This document shows positions 1 through 6,071 of a stretch of 13,440 nucleotides of DNA, piece by piece. The notes below the pieces were generated by a model, which saw only the letters and a program-made list of their open reading frames with translations, was not told the origin of the DNA and searched no databases. The position numbers and the translations under genes were made by a program. Every line of letters starts with the position of its first letter. The first letter of the stretch is position 1. Origin of the DNA: an uncultured Brevundimonas sp. (lineage in GTDB: Bacteria; Pseudomonadota; Alphaproteobacteria; Caulobacterales; Caulobacteraceae); assembly GCF_943913055.1 (NCBI RefSeq), contig NZ_CALTWS010000053.1, forward strand, positions 1 through 13,440, written 5' to 3'.

Positions 1-120
1 GTCCCGCTCCAGACCATTCCAGAGATTGCAGCCCGCGAAGCGCAGAAAGACGGCGGGTCGTCCCGCTTGGCCACCCTCGCCCTGCACGGTCAGGAACACT
101 TCCTTGGCCGAATAGGTCAC
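1..120 (-). CDS. queE: 7-carboxy-7-deazaguanine synthase QueE, N-terminal part (cut by window edge)
   Basis: Only the first 40 codons are present; the gene runs off the left edge. The reading begins VTYSAKEVFLTVQGEGGQAG and continues through an RFAGCNLW motif, characteristic of the N terminus of QueE, the radical-SAM enzyme that contracts 6-carboxytetrahydropterin to 7-carboxy-7-deazaguanine in queuosine precursor synthesis. The visible Cys in FAGCNLWNG is the first of the [4Fe-4S]-binding cysteines. The absence of a second Cys in the following residues suits the QueE subtype with a long gap between the first and second cluster cysteines (CX14CX2C, known from Burkholderia QueE), but the other two lie outside the window. 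The GTG start overlaps the TGA stop of queC (shared GTGA), so translation is probably coupled. Family identity is confident; the subtype is inference. Confidence 0.88.
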   Translation of the reverse strand, partial: MTYSAKEVFLTVQGEGGQAGRPAVFLRFAGCNLWNGLERD

Positions 121-836
121 GCGGCCACCCATTGCTGGTATCCCGCCGCCCGCAGCTCGCAGGCCGGGCAGGTGCCGCAACCATAACCCCAGGCGTGGCG
201 GTGCGCGCGATCACCGACATAACAGGTATGCGAGGCCTCGACGATCAGGTTGACCAGCTCGGCTCCTCCGATCCGGTCGGCCAGAGCCCATGTCTGGGCT
301 TTGGTCAGGGCCATCAGCGGCGTCTCGATCGGAACCGGCTTGTCCAGACCCAGGCTGAGAGCCTGCTGCATCGCGTCGATGGTGTCGCGCCGACAGTCGG
401 GATAGCCGGAGAAGTCCGTCTCGCACATGCCGCCGACCAACACATCGAGACTGCGTCGATCCGCCAGCGCTGCCGCGACGGTCAGAAAGACCAGATTGCG
501 GCCCGGGACGAAGGTCGACGGCAGGCCTCGCGCGCCGACCTCGATGGCCCGGTCCGTCGTCATGGCCGTCTCGCCGATCGCGCCAAAGCCTGTCAGGTCG
601 ACGACGTGGTCCGGCCCCAGGCGCGTCGCCCATTGCGGCAGGACCTGCGCCATGCCGTCCCGCACCGCCAGCCGGGCCTGCATCTCCACCGCGTGACGCT
701 GGCCATAGTCGAAGCCGACCGTCTCTACCCGCCCATATCGCTCCAGCGCCCAGGCCAGGCAGGTGGCACTGTCCTGCCCGCCCGAAAACAGGACCAGGGC
801 AGACGTTGCGTTGGTGTCGGTCTGGATGGCGCTCAT
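117..836 (-). CDS. queC: 7-cyano-7-deazaguanine synthase QueC
   Basis: This 239-residue protein converts 7-carboxy-7-deazaguanine to preQ0 using ATP and ammonia, the step after QueE. The PP-loop ATP-pyrophosphatase motif SGGQDS is at residues 18-23. The C-terminal zinc site is visible as C205, C220, C223 and C226. The gap between the first two cysteines is longer than in the E. coli enzyme because of a GDRAHRHAWGYG insertion, which I recall as usual in alphaproteobacterial QueC. Length and motif order fit the family. The ATG at 836 is chosen because it sits just ahead of the PP-loop strand. The gene is first in a minus-strand unit with queE and overlaps it by 4 bases. No preQ1 riboswitch consensus is visible in the leader, but a 10-bp direct repeat lies 38-110 bp upstream of the start. 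Confidence 0.95.
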   Translation of the reverse strand: MSAIQTDTNATSALVLFSGGQDSATCLAWALERYGRVETVGFDYGQRHAVEMQARLAVRDGMAQVLPQWATRLGPDHVVDLTGFGAIGETAMTTDRAIEVGARGLPSTFVPGRNLVFLTVAAALADRRSLDVLVGGMCETDFSGYPDCRRDTIDAMQQALSLGLDKPVPIETPLMALTKAQTWALADRIGGAELVNLIVEASHTCYVGDRAHRHAWGYGCGTCPACELRAAGYQQWVAA

Positions 837-873
837 GACAAACCTGCGGTCGGCCGAATATGGCCGCGCGCAT

Positions 874-946
874 GCAAAAGGGGTTCAGGATGGGTCGTTC
901 GTACTGCCGCCCTCCTACACCACCGCCCGCCCTGGGGCAAAAGGGG
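874..946. repeat. Pair of perfect 10-bp direct repeats in the queC/kinase divergent region
   Basis: GCAAAAGGGG occurs at 874-883 and again at 937-946, in the same orientation, with starts 63 bp apart (six turns of B-DNA at 10.5 bp per turn). Both copies lie in the 198-bp gap between divergently transcribed queC and the kinase gene at 1035. The arrangement suits two operator half-sites on one helix face, but no known regulator consensus is recognised. The strand between them also holds GC-rich complementary blocks (CTGCC at 904-908 with GGCAG at 956-960), so a structured queC leader is an alternative reading. Confidence 0.45.
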
Positions 947-1003
947 CGAGAAAGTGGCAGACTTACCAGGCTTAACCGTTCCGCAACCGCTTCACGCTAC
1001 CTG

Positions 1004-1022
1004 TCCACAGGCTTTCTGTGGA
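1004..1022 (+). promoter_or_regulatory. Inverted repeat overlapping the ribosome-binding site of the 1035 kinase gene
   Basis: TCCACAG (1004-1010) and CTGTGGA (1016-1022) form a perfect 7-bp inverted repeat around a GCTTT spacer. The only Shine-Dalgarno-like sequence for the kinase start at 1035 is GGAG at 1020-1023, which lies almost wholly inside the right arm. As RNA this would be a hairpin hiding the ribosome-binding site; as DNA it could be a dimeric operator. The arms faintly resemble DnaA boxes but the match is incomplete. Confidence 0.4.
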
Positions 1023-1034
1023 GTACCGGCCAGT

Positions 1035-2642
1035 ATGCCGACGATCGAAGCCCTGACCGAGCGCATCGCGCCGGTATCGCCCGACACCCTGGGCCGCGAA
1101 ATCTTCGCGCGGTTCGAGAGCGAACCCGAAACCTTCGTCATCCCCGTCATCGACGGCGAACGTCCAGTGGGCCTAATCGAGCGCGACGGCTTTCTGGTCA
1201 AATTCGGGGCCCCCTTCGGCCATGCCGGTTACGCCCATCGCACCGCCGCCCATGTCATGGATGCCGAGCCTGCAGTGATCGAGGCAGGCGTCGCCTTCGA
1301 CACCTTCAGCGACGTCTTTCTGTCCAGCCGCACGCGCGATCTGATGCGCGGCTTCATCGTCACGCGCGAAGGGCGCTATCATGGCGTAGGCACGGCCCTG
1401 TCCCTGCTCCAGGCCGTCAACGAGCGCCAGCGCCGCCAGAATACGGATCTGAAAATCCAGCTGGAGACCGCCACCAGCGAACGCGCCATGGTTCAGGCGG
1501 CGGGTCGGACCCGCACGCGCCTGCTCAATGTGCTCAGCCGCCAGATGAGCGTGCCGCTGAACGGGCTCAAGGCCATCGGCGATCTGCTGCAGCGCCAGCC
1601 ACTGAACGCCCAGGTGCGTGCCCACATTGCCACCATGGTCGAGGCCTCCGACGAGATGAAGCGGACGCTGGAAAAGGCCCTGGATTTCTCACGCGCCCAC
1701 GCAGGCGCGCTTGAGCTGACCCCCGTGGCCACACCGCTGCGCGCCCTGATGGACGATGTCCAGAACCGGTGGTCGCATCGCGCCTCTGACAGCGCTGTTA
1801 CCCTGATGGTCAGCTACGAGGGTGATACGGATCTGGCCGCCGATCTTGATGCGCTGCGTCTTGGGGCGGTATTCGATACCCTGATCGGCAATGCGCTTAC
1901 GCATGCCCGCGACGGACTGGTGGAGGCCAGTCTGAAGGCGACCGCTCGCAACGGCCAAGTCGGTCTGGAGGCCTGGGTGCGCGACGACGGGCCCGGTATC
2001 GCACCCGAACGACTGGACACACTGTTCGATCCGCTGATGCAGCAGGACGACACCGGCGGTTTCGACCTGGCCCTGGCGCGGCTGGTGGTGGCCCAGATGG
2101 GCGGCACATTGACGGCGGCGAACAACCCCGGGCGTGGTGCCATTTTCACGTTGATGCTGACCGCCCGGCAGAGTGAAGTCGAAACCGGCGCTGAACAGAT
2201 CCAGCCCGCCGAAACGACGGGTCAGACCGCGCCGCATATCCTTATCGTCGACGACAATGCGACCAACCGCGTGGTGGCCCAGGCCCTGTGCGAAATGTTC
2301 GGCTGCACCTCCGAAACGGTCGAGGACGGTATCGAGGCGGTGGCTGCGGTGCAGGAGCGGCCCTTCGACCTGATCCTGATGGACATCAAGATGCCGCGCA
2401 TGGACGGCGTCCAGGCGACCCAGGCCATCCGGGCCCTGGATGGCCCGGTCAGCGCCATTCCGATCGTCGCCCTGACCGCCAATGCCGATCCGGAAGATGC
2501 CAAACGCTATGTCGCCAGCGGCATGGCCTGTGTGGTCGAGAAACCCATCAAGCCCGAACGCCTGCGCTTCGCCATCAACACGGCGCTGGAGCAGAAGACG
2601 ACGTCCGTTACCGACCTCAGCCCCGCACGCTCGGCGGCGTGA
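1035..2642 (+). CDS. Hybrid sensor kinase-like protein, CBS-like/DHp/HATPase/REC, lacking the phospho-acceptor His
   Basis: This 535-residue protein has no signal peptide or membrane segment. Residues ~30-128 resemble the CBS-like sensor pair found in many signalling proteins (IDGERPVGLIERDGF and GFIVTREGRYHGVGT). A helical linker (130-160) leads to a DHp-like segment where the H-box reads SRQMSVPLN (168-176): the usual His is Arg169 and the next Glu is Gln170. The ATPase domain keeps an N-box Asn (N286) and a G1 box (DDGPGI, 317-322), but the G2 box is degenerate (GGFDLAL, 341-347). The C-terminal REC domain (~401-518) looks fully functional: D406/D407, phospho-acceptor D450, T481 and K503. 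It is therefore probably a pseudokinase whose receiver is phosphorylated by another kinase. The ATG at 1035 is chosen over far-upstream in-frame starts because upstream codons run antisense through queC. Its 3' end overlaps the convergent exonuclease gene by 26 bp. Confidence 0.88.
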   Translation: MPTIEALTERIAPVSPDTLGREIFARFESEPETFVIPVIDGERPVGLIERDGFLVKFGAPFGHAGYAHRTAAHVMDAEPAVIEAGVAFDTFSDVFLSSRTRDLMRGFIVTREGRYHGVGTALSLLQAVNERQRRQNTDLKIQLETATSERAMVQAAGRTRTRLLNVLSRQMSVPLNGLKAIGDLLQRQPLNAQVRAHIATMVEASDEMKRTLEKALDFSRAHAGALELTPVATPLRALMDDVQNRWSHRASDSAVTLMVSYEGDTDLAADLDALRLGAVFDTLIGNALTHARDGLVEASLKATARNGQVGLEAWVRDDGPGIAPERLDTLFDPLMQQDDTGGFDLALARLVVAQMGGTLTAANNPGRGAIFTLMLTARQSEVETGAEQIQPAETTGQTAPHILIVDDNATNRVVAQALCEMFGCTSETVEDGIEAVAAVQERPFDLILMDIKMPRMDGVQATQAIRALDGPVSAIPIVALTANADPEDAKRYVASGMACVVEKPIKPERLRFAINTALEQKTTSVTDLSPARSAA

Positions 2643-3684
2643 CCGCGTTGTCGGAGCCCGGAACCGTCAGGTCCTGCTCCAGATCGTCCTCGTCATAGCC
2701 GACCAGCCGTAGCGCGCGTGCCTTCTGGTCGTTCAGGGCGGCCCAGCGCAGAAGGCCCTCTTCGCGCCCATGGGTGATCCAGACTTCCTCCGGCTTCAGC
2801 TCCGTGAAGGTGGCGATCAGTTCGGGCCAGTCGGCGTGGTCGGACAGCACCAACGGCAGTTCCACGCCGCGCTGACGCGCCCGGGCCCTGACACCCATCC
2901 AGCCGGATGCAAAGGCCAGGACCGGATCGGCGAACCGACGGGCCCAGCGGTCCTGCGTCGCCGACGGCGGGGCGACGACGACCTCTCCGCCCAGCGCATT
3001 CGCCTTCAGACCGGTAGCCGGCAGAATGGGGCCCAGCGCCACCCCCTCGGCTTCATACAGGCGGTTCAGCCGCTCCAGCGCCCCGTGCACATAGATGGGC
3101 CGCTCCCACCCCGCCTCGCGTAGCAGGCGGATAACGCGCTGGGCCTTGCCCAGGGCATAGGCTCCGACCAGATGCGCCCGCTCGGGAAACTGTTCCAGAC
3201 TGTGCACCAACCTGCCGATCTCCTCCTTGTCCGGCGGATGCACGAAGACCGGCAGGCCGAACGTCGCCTCGGAGATGAAGACATCGCACGGCACAGGCTC
3301 GAAACCAGCGCAGGTAGGGTCGCGGCGGCGTTTGTAGTCGCCCGACACCACCATCCGCAGACCCTTCCATTCGATCAGGGCCTGGGCCGAGCCCAGCACA
3401 TGACCGGCCGGATAGAGGGTGATCGACACGCCCTGGTGACTGACGGTCTCGCCATAAGCCAGCGATTGCCGCTGGCCGGTGAAGTCCACGCCATAGCGCT
3501 CGCCCATAATGGCCAGGGTTTGGGGCGTGGCCAGAACCGTTCCGTGCCCCGACCGCGCGTGGTCCGCATGACCGTGTGTGACGACGGCCCGGTCCACCGG
3601 CACGACCGGGTCGATGTAGAAATCCCCCGGCGGGCAATACAGCCCTGACGGCGTCGGGTGCAGTAGGTCCTCGAAACGGATCAT
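2617..3684 (-). CDS. MBL-fold/beta-CASP ligase-associated DNA exonuclease-like protein
   Basis: This 355-residue protein belongs to the mRNA 3'-end-processing-factor-like MBL/beta-CASP group, annotated in bacteria as ligase-associated DNA exonuclease. The metal-binding HxHxDH motif is at H37, H39, D41, H42. Further metal ligands fit H95 (AGHVLGS), D116 (SGDY) and H305 (ITHGREE). The beta-CASP acidic residue fits E139 in SEATFG, and SDH stands at 281-283. The family usually sits with an ATP-dependent DNA ligase, an Lhr-type helicase and a phosphoesterase in a repair cluster, but none of these is a neighbour here. Start: the ATG at 3684 gives the usual MIRFEDLLHPTPSGLYCPPG beginning; an in-frame ATG at 3756 would add a 24-residue extension unlike the family. 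It ends convergently over the last 26 bp of the kinase gene and is divergent from the thioesterase pair. Confidence 0.88.
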   Translation of the reverse strand: MIRFEDLLHPTPSGLYCPPGDFYIDPVVPVDRAVVTHGHADHARSGHGTVLATPQTLAIMGERYGVDFTGQRQSLAYGETVSHQGVSITLYPAGHVLGSAQALIEWKGLRMVVSGDYKRRRDPTCAGFEPVPCDVFISEATFGLPVFVHPPDKEEIGRLVHSLEQFPERAHLVGAYALGKAQRVIRLLREAGWERPIYVHGALERLNRLYEAEGVALGPILPATGLKANALGGEVVVAPPSATQDRWARRFADPVLAFASGWMGVRARARQRGVELPLVLSDHADWPELIATFTELKPEEVWITHGREEGLLRWAALNDQKARALRLVGYDEDDLEQDLTVPGSDNAVTPPSVRG

Positions 3685-3779
3685 GAGCGGACTATGACAG
3701 CGGTCATGGCGGACACAACGCGCCAAACCGCCATGCGTCGCCTCTTGCCTCGCCACGCGGGTCGCGCCACACCCGGCGC

Positions 3780-4247
3780 ATGGCGTTGATCGACATCCTC
3801 CCCCAGCTGGCCAGCGGATCGGCTCATACCCATGCCCTCGGCTTTCGGCTGGAGGCGCTTGAGGGCGACACCGTCAGGCTTCGCGTACCGTGGCGCGACG
3901 ACCTGATCGGCGATCGGCAGACGGGGGTCATCGCCGGCGGTCTGGTGACGACCCTGCTGGACCATGTAGGTGGGCTGGCCGTCTGGGTGAAGTCGGGTCA
4001 GTTCGTGCCCATAGCGACCCTGGATCTACGCGTGGACTATATGCGCCCTGCTGCCACGGGGCGCGACGTGATCGCCGAGGCGGTCTGCTACCGCCTGACC
4101 CACTCCATCGCCTTCGTGCGGGCTTGGGCGTTCGAGGACGATCCCGCCGACCCCATCGCCGCCGCCCAGAGCGCCTATGTCGTCGATTCCCGCGCCGGTC
4201 GCGGCATAGGGGCTAATCTGGGCCCGTCGCGTGGGGCGGGCACATGA
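3780..4247 (+). CDS. PaaI-type hotdog thioesterase (first of a coupled pair)
   Basis: This 155-residue cytoplasmic protein has the hotdog layout of PaaI-like acyl-CoA thioesterases. The central-helix segment IAGGLVTTLLDHVGG (51-65) carries Gly53-Gly54 and Asp61, matching in spacing the catalytic Gly and Asp of PaaI. It is followed by the strand pattern ATLDLRVDYMRPA, typical of the family. The residue before the GG is Ala rather than the common His. Substrate is unknown. No convincing Shine-Dalgarno sequence precedes the ATG. The stop overlaps the next start as ATGA (4244-4247), so the two thioesterases are probably co-translated and may form a mixed oligomer. The gene is divergent from the exonuclease-like gene across 95 bp. 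Confidence 0.85.
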   Translation: MALIDILPQLASGSAHTHALGFRLEALEGDTVRLRVPWRDDLIGDRQTGVIAGGLVTTLLDHVGGLAVWVKSGQFVPIATLDLRVDYMRPAATGRDVIAEAVCYRLTHSIAFVRAWAFEDDPADPIAAAQSAYVVDSRAGRGIGANLGPSRGAGT

Positions 4248-4642
4248 CCGATATCCTCTTCACCCTGCCCTATGCGCGCTTCCTCGGTCTGACCTCGGCC
4301 ATGCAGGACGACGAACTGATCGTGACCATGCCGTTCGCGGACCGGCTGGTCGGCGACCCCATCCTGCCGGCCCTGCACGGCGGCTCGACGGCGGCGCTGC
4401 TGGAGTTCACGGCTATCGCCGAGATCGCGCGCGTGCATCCATCACTCCGCCTGCCGCGCCCGATCAATGTGTCGATCGCCTATCTGAGGTCGGGCAAGCC
4501 GATTGCCGTATCGGCCACTGGCCGTGTCGTTCGCGCGGGTCGGCGTGTCGCGCATGTGCAGGCCACGGCCTGGCAGGCCGAGCGCGATCAGCCGATCGCA
4601 ACCCTGACGGCGCATTTCCTGATGAACAACAACAACTCTTAG
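4244..4642 (+). CDS. PaaI/4HBT-type hotdog thioesterase (second of a coupled pair)
   Basis: This 132-residue protein is a second hotdog-fold thioesterase-like protein, starting inside the stop codon of the first. The core motif LHGGSTAALLEF (44-55) gives HGG at 45-47 and Glu54 in the position corresponding to the Asp of the partner. The HGG...Glu arrangement is like that of the E. coli EntH/YbdB type and of 4-hydroxybenzoyl-CoA thioesterases that use Glu. The strand PINVSIAYLRSGKP and the C-terminal TLTAHFLMNNNN follow the family pattern. The pair resembles the two adjacent PaaI-family thioesterase genes common in alphaproteobacteria, from memory. Substrate is not predictable. An AT-rich inverted repeat (4631-4647) spans the stop codon but lacks a T-tract. 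Confidence 0.85.
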   Translation: MTDILFTLPYARFLGLTSAMQDDELIVTMPFADRLVGDPILPALHGGSTAALLEFTAIAEIARVHPSLRLPRPINVSIAYLRSGKPIAVSATGRVVRAGRRVAHVQATAWQAERDQPIATLTAHFLMNNNNS

Positions 4643-4675
4643 TTGTTTCGAATCGGTACAACTGCTGGTCTGCGG

Positions 4676-4696
4676 GCGTGACACACACCGTCACGC
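4676..4696 (+). promoter_or_regulatory. 7-bp inverted repeat just upstream of the 4712 gene
   Basis: GCGTGAC at 4676-4682 and GTCACGC at 4690-4696 are a perfect inverted repeat with a 7-base ACACACC spacer, bounded on both sides by TGCGG (4671-4675 and 4697-4701). It lies 34 bp past the thioesterase stop and immediately before the GGAG ribosome-binding site (4700-4703). It could be an operator or an mRNA leader hairpin; no T-tract follows, so a terminator is unlikely. A GANTC site (GAATC, the CcrM methylation target in Caulobacterales) lies upstream at 4650-4654. Confidence 0.4.
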
Positions 4697-4711
4697 TGCG
4701 GAGCCGCAACG

Positions 4712-5113
4712 ATGAACAGACAATCCATTGGCGAACAGATCGCCGCTCAGCTCTACTGCGCCGAGACGGCCATCGACCGCGCCTTGGTCGAGACCGCTAA
4801 TCTGGCGGCGCATCTGCCGACTGCCCGCGCGGACGCCTATCTTTCAGCTACCACGGGGCAGAAGGCCTTCGACGGCGTGGCCGGTGCGATCAGCGCCCTG
4901 ACAATCGCACGACAAAACATGATCCAGACCCACGCAACCCTGGGTGCGCTCGCGCGGTCGATGGGTCTCGACACCTTGGCGGTCGGTCCTCTGGACAAGC
5001 CTGGTGACGGACCTCCCGTAGGCGGCGGCATCTCTGACGATCCAGAGAGCGTTAACATTCGACTTACAGACGTGGTGAATAAATCCCTACCAGGTGAACA
5101 CAGTTCATGTTAA
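4712..5113 (+). CDS. Small helical protein of unknown function, tandem paralogue A
   Basis: I do not recognise this 133-residue protein. It is predicted soluble and mostly helical, rich in Ala, with no signal peptide or membrane span. Residues 6-97 align without a gap to residues 6-97 of the next gene's product, with about 30 of 92 identities by hand count. Shared landmarks are an A-[IV]-D-x-ALV segment, an AR-x6-H segment in a long helix, and the end motif MG-x2-T-x-AVG-x-LDKP. After LDKP it has a tail of about 36 residues, rich in Gly and Pro at first and absent from the paralogue in this form. The ATG at 4712 is supported by GGAG at 4700-4703. The paralogue begins 37 bp downstream, so the two are probably one transcription unit, arisen by an old tandem duplication. 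Confidence 0.75.
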   Translation: MNRQSIGEQIAAQLYCAETAIDRALVETANLAAHLPTARADAYLSATTGQKAFDGVAGAISALTIARQNMIQTHATLGALARSMGLDTLAVGPLDKPGDGPPVGGGISDDPESVNIRLTDVVNKSLPGEHSSC

Positions 5114-5150
5114 GGTTCCGCTCACCATAGTTGGTTCTGGAGGGTTTAAG

Positions 5151-5492
5151 ATGGATAAGGCTGCTGTTGTCGCCGGTATCGCCGGTGAACTGAATGAAAC
5201 CGAGCGGGCCGTCGATGCCGCCCTCGTCCACGCCACGGGCATGGTCCAGGCGATGATCGCCGGTCGTACGGCCCTGGGCATTTCGCCCATCGCGGCGGCC
5301 GACTCGCAAGCCAAGGTCATGGCCGCCATCGCCGCCCTGTCCACCGCGCGCGACGCCGTGGTGGCCTGCCATGAGGAAATGGCCAAGGACCACCGCCGCA
5401 TGGGCTGGGGCACCTACGCCGTGGGAACCCTGGACAAGCCTGCCGAGTCCGAGAGCCGCCCGCCCGTTCGCAACGTGCTTCGCGCGGTTTAA
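5151..5492 (+). CDS. Small helical protein of unknown function, tandem paralogue B
   Basis: This 113-residue soluble, Ala-rich, mainly helical protein of unknown function is paralogous to the preceding gene. It has a very strong ribosome-binding site (GGAGGG at 5139-5144, six bases before the ATG), stronger than that of paralogue A, so it may be the more abundant product. This decides the start: the in-frame GTG at 5094 would place the Shine-Dalgarno sequence inside the coding region. The C-terminal motif MGWGTYAVGTLDKP (residues 84-97) is the best-conserved part relative to its partner. No catalytic signature is visible, so a structural, binding or regulatory role is as likely as an enzyme. 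A GC-rich hairpin at 5550-5573 may terminate its transcript. Confidence 0.8.
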   Translation: MDKAAVVAGIAGELNETERAVDAALVHATGMVQAMIAGRTALGISPIAAADSQAKVMAAIAALSTARDAVVACHEEMAKDHRRMGWGTYAVGTLDKPAESESRPPVRNVLRAV

Positions 5493-5549
5493 TTCGGCGT
5501 AATGTCGGCTCCGGGTCATTCCGGAACCGCTACAATATGTGCAATATCA

Positions 5550-5573
5550 CCCCCATGCCCTCGGGCATGGGGG
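5550..5573 (+). terminator. Strong GC-rich hairpin; terminator or leader hairpin of the 5581 gene
   Basis: CCCCCATGCC (5550-5559) and GGCATGGGGG (5564-5573) pair over 10 bp around a CTCG loop, followed by TTCTT. It lies 57 bp after the stop of paralogue B, in the right place for a rho-independent terminator, though the T-tract is short. However, its right arm (GGGGG at 5569-5573) is also the only possible ribosome-binding site for the membrane protein starting at 5581, seven bases away. A TACAAT hexamer at 5531-5536 could be a -10 element just upstream, without a clear -35. Both functions may coexist. Confidence 0.5.
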
Positions 5574-5580
5574 TTCTTGC

Positions 5581-6009
5581 ATGTTTGAGACGCTTGCATC
5601 GCAGATCGGAGCCGCCGTCGCGGTCTGTGTTACGGCGTTTGCCTTTCTGAAGGGCGATGAGCCCGAGCGGATTGGCGCTGGGGCCTACATCCTGGGATTT
5701 CTCGCATCCTTGCTGGTTCAGGACACTGGCCAACTCTACGGTACAAACTGGTTTCTGATGGCGATCGATATTGCCATGCTTGCGGTACTGGCAGGTCTTG
5801 CGTGGAAGACCGAGCGCGCTTGGCCCGTCTGGGCTTGTGCCCTCCAGTCTGTGATCGTGCTCAGTCACTTCATGACTATCATCGACATCCGCCCTCCGCT
5901 TTCCGCCTTCTATGCCGTCATCAACATGGCCAGCTACGGACTCCTGGTGACGATAGCCGTCGGTACGTTCTGGGCATGGCAGGATCGGGTGGCGCAGGGC
6001 CTGGAATAG
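5581..6009 (+). CDS. Small multi-pass inner-membrane protein of unknown function
   Basis: I do not recognise this 142-residue protein. Hydrophobic segments around residues 7-23, 32-47, 55-75, 83-101 and 109-132 suggest four or five transmembrane helices, with charged connections (KGDEPER at 24-30, KTERA at 76-80) and a short C-terminal tail. No transporter or enzyme signature is visible. The start at 5581 is preferred to an in-frame GTG at 5539 because that would add a hydrophilic His/Gly-rich extension encoded by the hairpin at 5550-5573. The next gene, an S24-type repressor, begins 62 bp downstream in the same direction, so co-regulation is possible but unproven. Confidence 0.75.
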   Translation: MFETLASQIGAAVAVCVTAFAFLKGDEPERIGAGAYILGFLASLLVQDTGQLYGTNWFLMAIDIAMLAVLAGLAWKTERAWPVWACALQSVIVLSHFMTIIDIRPPLSAFYAVINMASYGLLVTIAVGTFWAWQDRVAQGLE

Positions 6010-6022
6010 GCTTTGGTCTAGG

Positions 6023-6060
6023 TTGATATTCCTATACTGTGGCAGGGCGAATCACTCGCC
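6023..6060 (+). promoter_or_regulatory. Possible promoter/operator region of the S24 repressor gene
   Basis: An AT-rich patch in otherwise GC-rich DNA contains TATACT (6033-6038), a good -10-like hexamer, but no matching -35 at normal spacing. A 5-bp inverted repeat follows (GGCGA 6046-6050, TCGCC 6056-6060), containing a GAATC site (6049-6053). Autoregulatory repressors often bind such elements close to their own start; this is inference only. The alphaproteobacterial SOS box (GTTC-N7-GTTC) was looked for and is not present here. Confidence 0.3.
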
Positions 6061-6071
6061 GGCCCATCCCG

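Noticed and set aside
891..900. SOS box (GTTC-N7-GTTC) in the queC/kinase gap
   Set aside because: Two GTTC units occur (884-887 and 898-901 region) but are separated by 10 bases, not 7.
1000..1022. DnaA boxes or a CtrA site before the kinase gene
   Set aside because: CTGTCCACA matches the DnaA box at only about 7 of 9 positions and the TTAA at about 972 lacks its partner half at N7; the inverted repeat explains the pattern better.
132..1034. Apparent N-terminal extension of the 1035 kinase reading frame through the queC region
   Set aside because: These codons are antisense to queC, which is strongly supported by motifs; the extension is Arg- and Gln-rich and has no domain. ATG 1035 begins the recognisable protein.
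837..1034. preQ1 riboswitch upstream of queC
   Set aside because: No match to the preQ1-I pattern (short C-rich/G-rich stem followed by an A-rich tail) on the minus strand; the GC-rich complementary blocks are not specific.
4631..4647. Terminator hairpin (AACAACT / AGTTGTT) over the stop of the second thioesterase
   Set aside because: The stem is AT-rich, with a three-base loop and no following T-tract, so it is unlikely to terminate transcription.
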